Below are positions 13,622-13,644 of a stretch of 13,644 nt of DNA, piece by piece (the first letter of the stretch is position 1; each line of letters begins with the position of its first letter). The notes beneath the pieces are model-generated. The model did no database searches. It saw only the letters and a list, made by a program, of their open reading frames with translations, and was not told where the DNA came from. Where the stretch lies: assembly GCA_029883255.1 (NCBI GenBank), contig JAOUJL010000022.1:1-13644 (forward strand). Reading direction: 5' to 3'. A program made the translations under genes and the position numbers. This DNA is from Candidatus Bathyarchaeota archaeon (GTDB taxonomy: Archaea; Thermoproteota; Bathyarchaeia; Bathyarchaeales; Bathyarchaeaceae).

Positions 13622-13644
13622 TTATCACTCTTCTTCTTCGTCTT

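Overview
This window looks like chromosomal housekeeping DNA from an archaeon. Archaeal markers include Dph2, ribosomal proteins L10e and L21e, RNA polymerase subunit Rpo4/F, Pus10, DUF655, SRP54, a PAC2-family protein and a HemK2-type methyltransferase. TATA-like boxes lie about 33-37 bases upstream of several starts, and Shine-Dalgarno sites of the GGAGG/GGTGA type are also present. From memory, the mix resembles the TACK group, possibly Bathyarchaeia, but that is an inference from gene content and not a phylogenetic result. I see no mobile element, CRISPR array, tRNA or rRNA.

Left part (1-5300, minus strand). Read in the direction of transcription, a dCMP deaminase-like gene with its own promoter comes first. 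Next is a second promoter driving L10e, which is tightly coupled to phosphoenolpyruvate synthase (TTG start). After an 99-base gap come dph2 and, overlapping it, a METTL5-like rRNA adenine methyltransferase that runs off the left edge. The last two both modify the translation machinery (EF2 and rRNA).

Middle (5359-11535, minus strand). This is a compact cluster for translation, secretion and transcription: srp54, pus10, rpl21e, rpoF, DUF655, ksgA, hemK2 and a GNAT acetyltransferase. Neighbours overlap or nearly touch, except for gaps before pus10 and before DUF655. The DUF655 gap contains a perfect 9-bp hairpin. The L21e-RpoF-DUF655-KsgA-HemK order is a known archaeal arrangement.

Right part (11536-13644). 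A roughly 300-base intergenic region separates srp54 from a plus-strand pair. That pair is a PAC2-family proteasome assembly chaperone ending in Leu-Tyr-Val (an apparent HbYX proteasome-docking tail), followed by a small heat-shock protein translated from TTG. Converging on it is an unrecognised 120-residue protein. At the right edge a 19-residue lysine-rich reading frame begins right where an upstream gene appears to end.

The points most worth following up are the HbYX-tailed PAC2/Hsp20 pair, the altered catalytic motif in KsgA (TPPY in place of NLPY), the hairpin between rpoF and DUF655, the out-of-frame ribosome binding site before pus10, and the lysine-rich mini-ORF. I do not see a clearly new multi-gene system; most of the window is conserved archaeal core genome.
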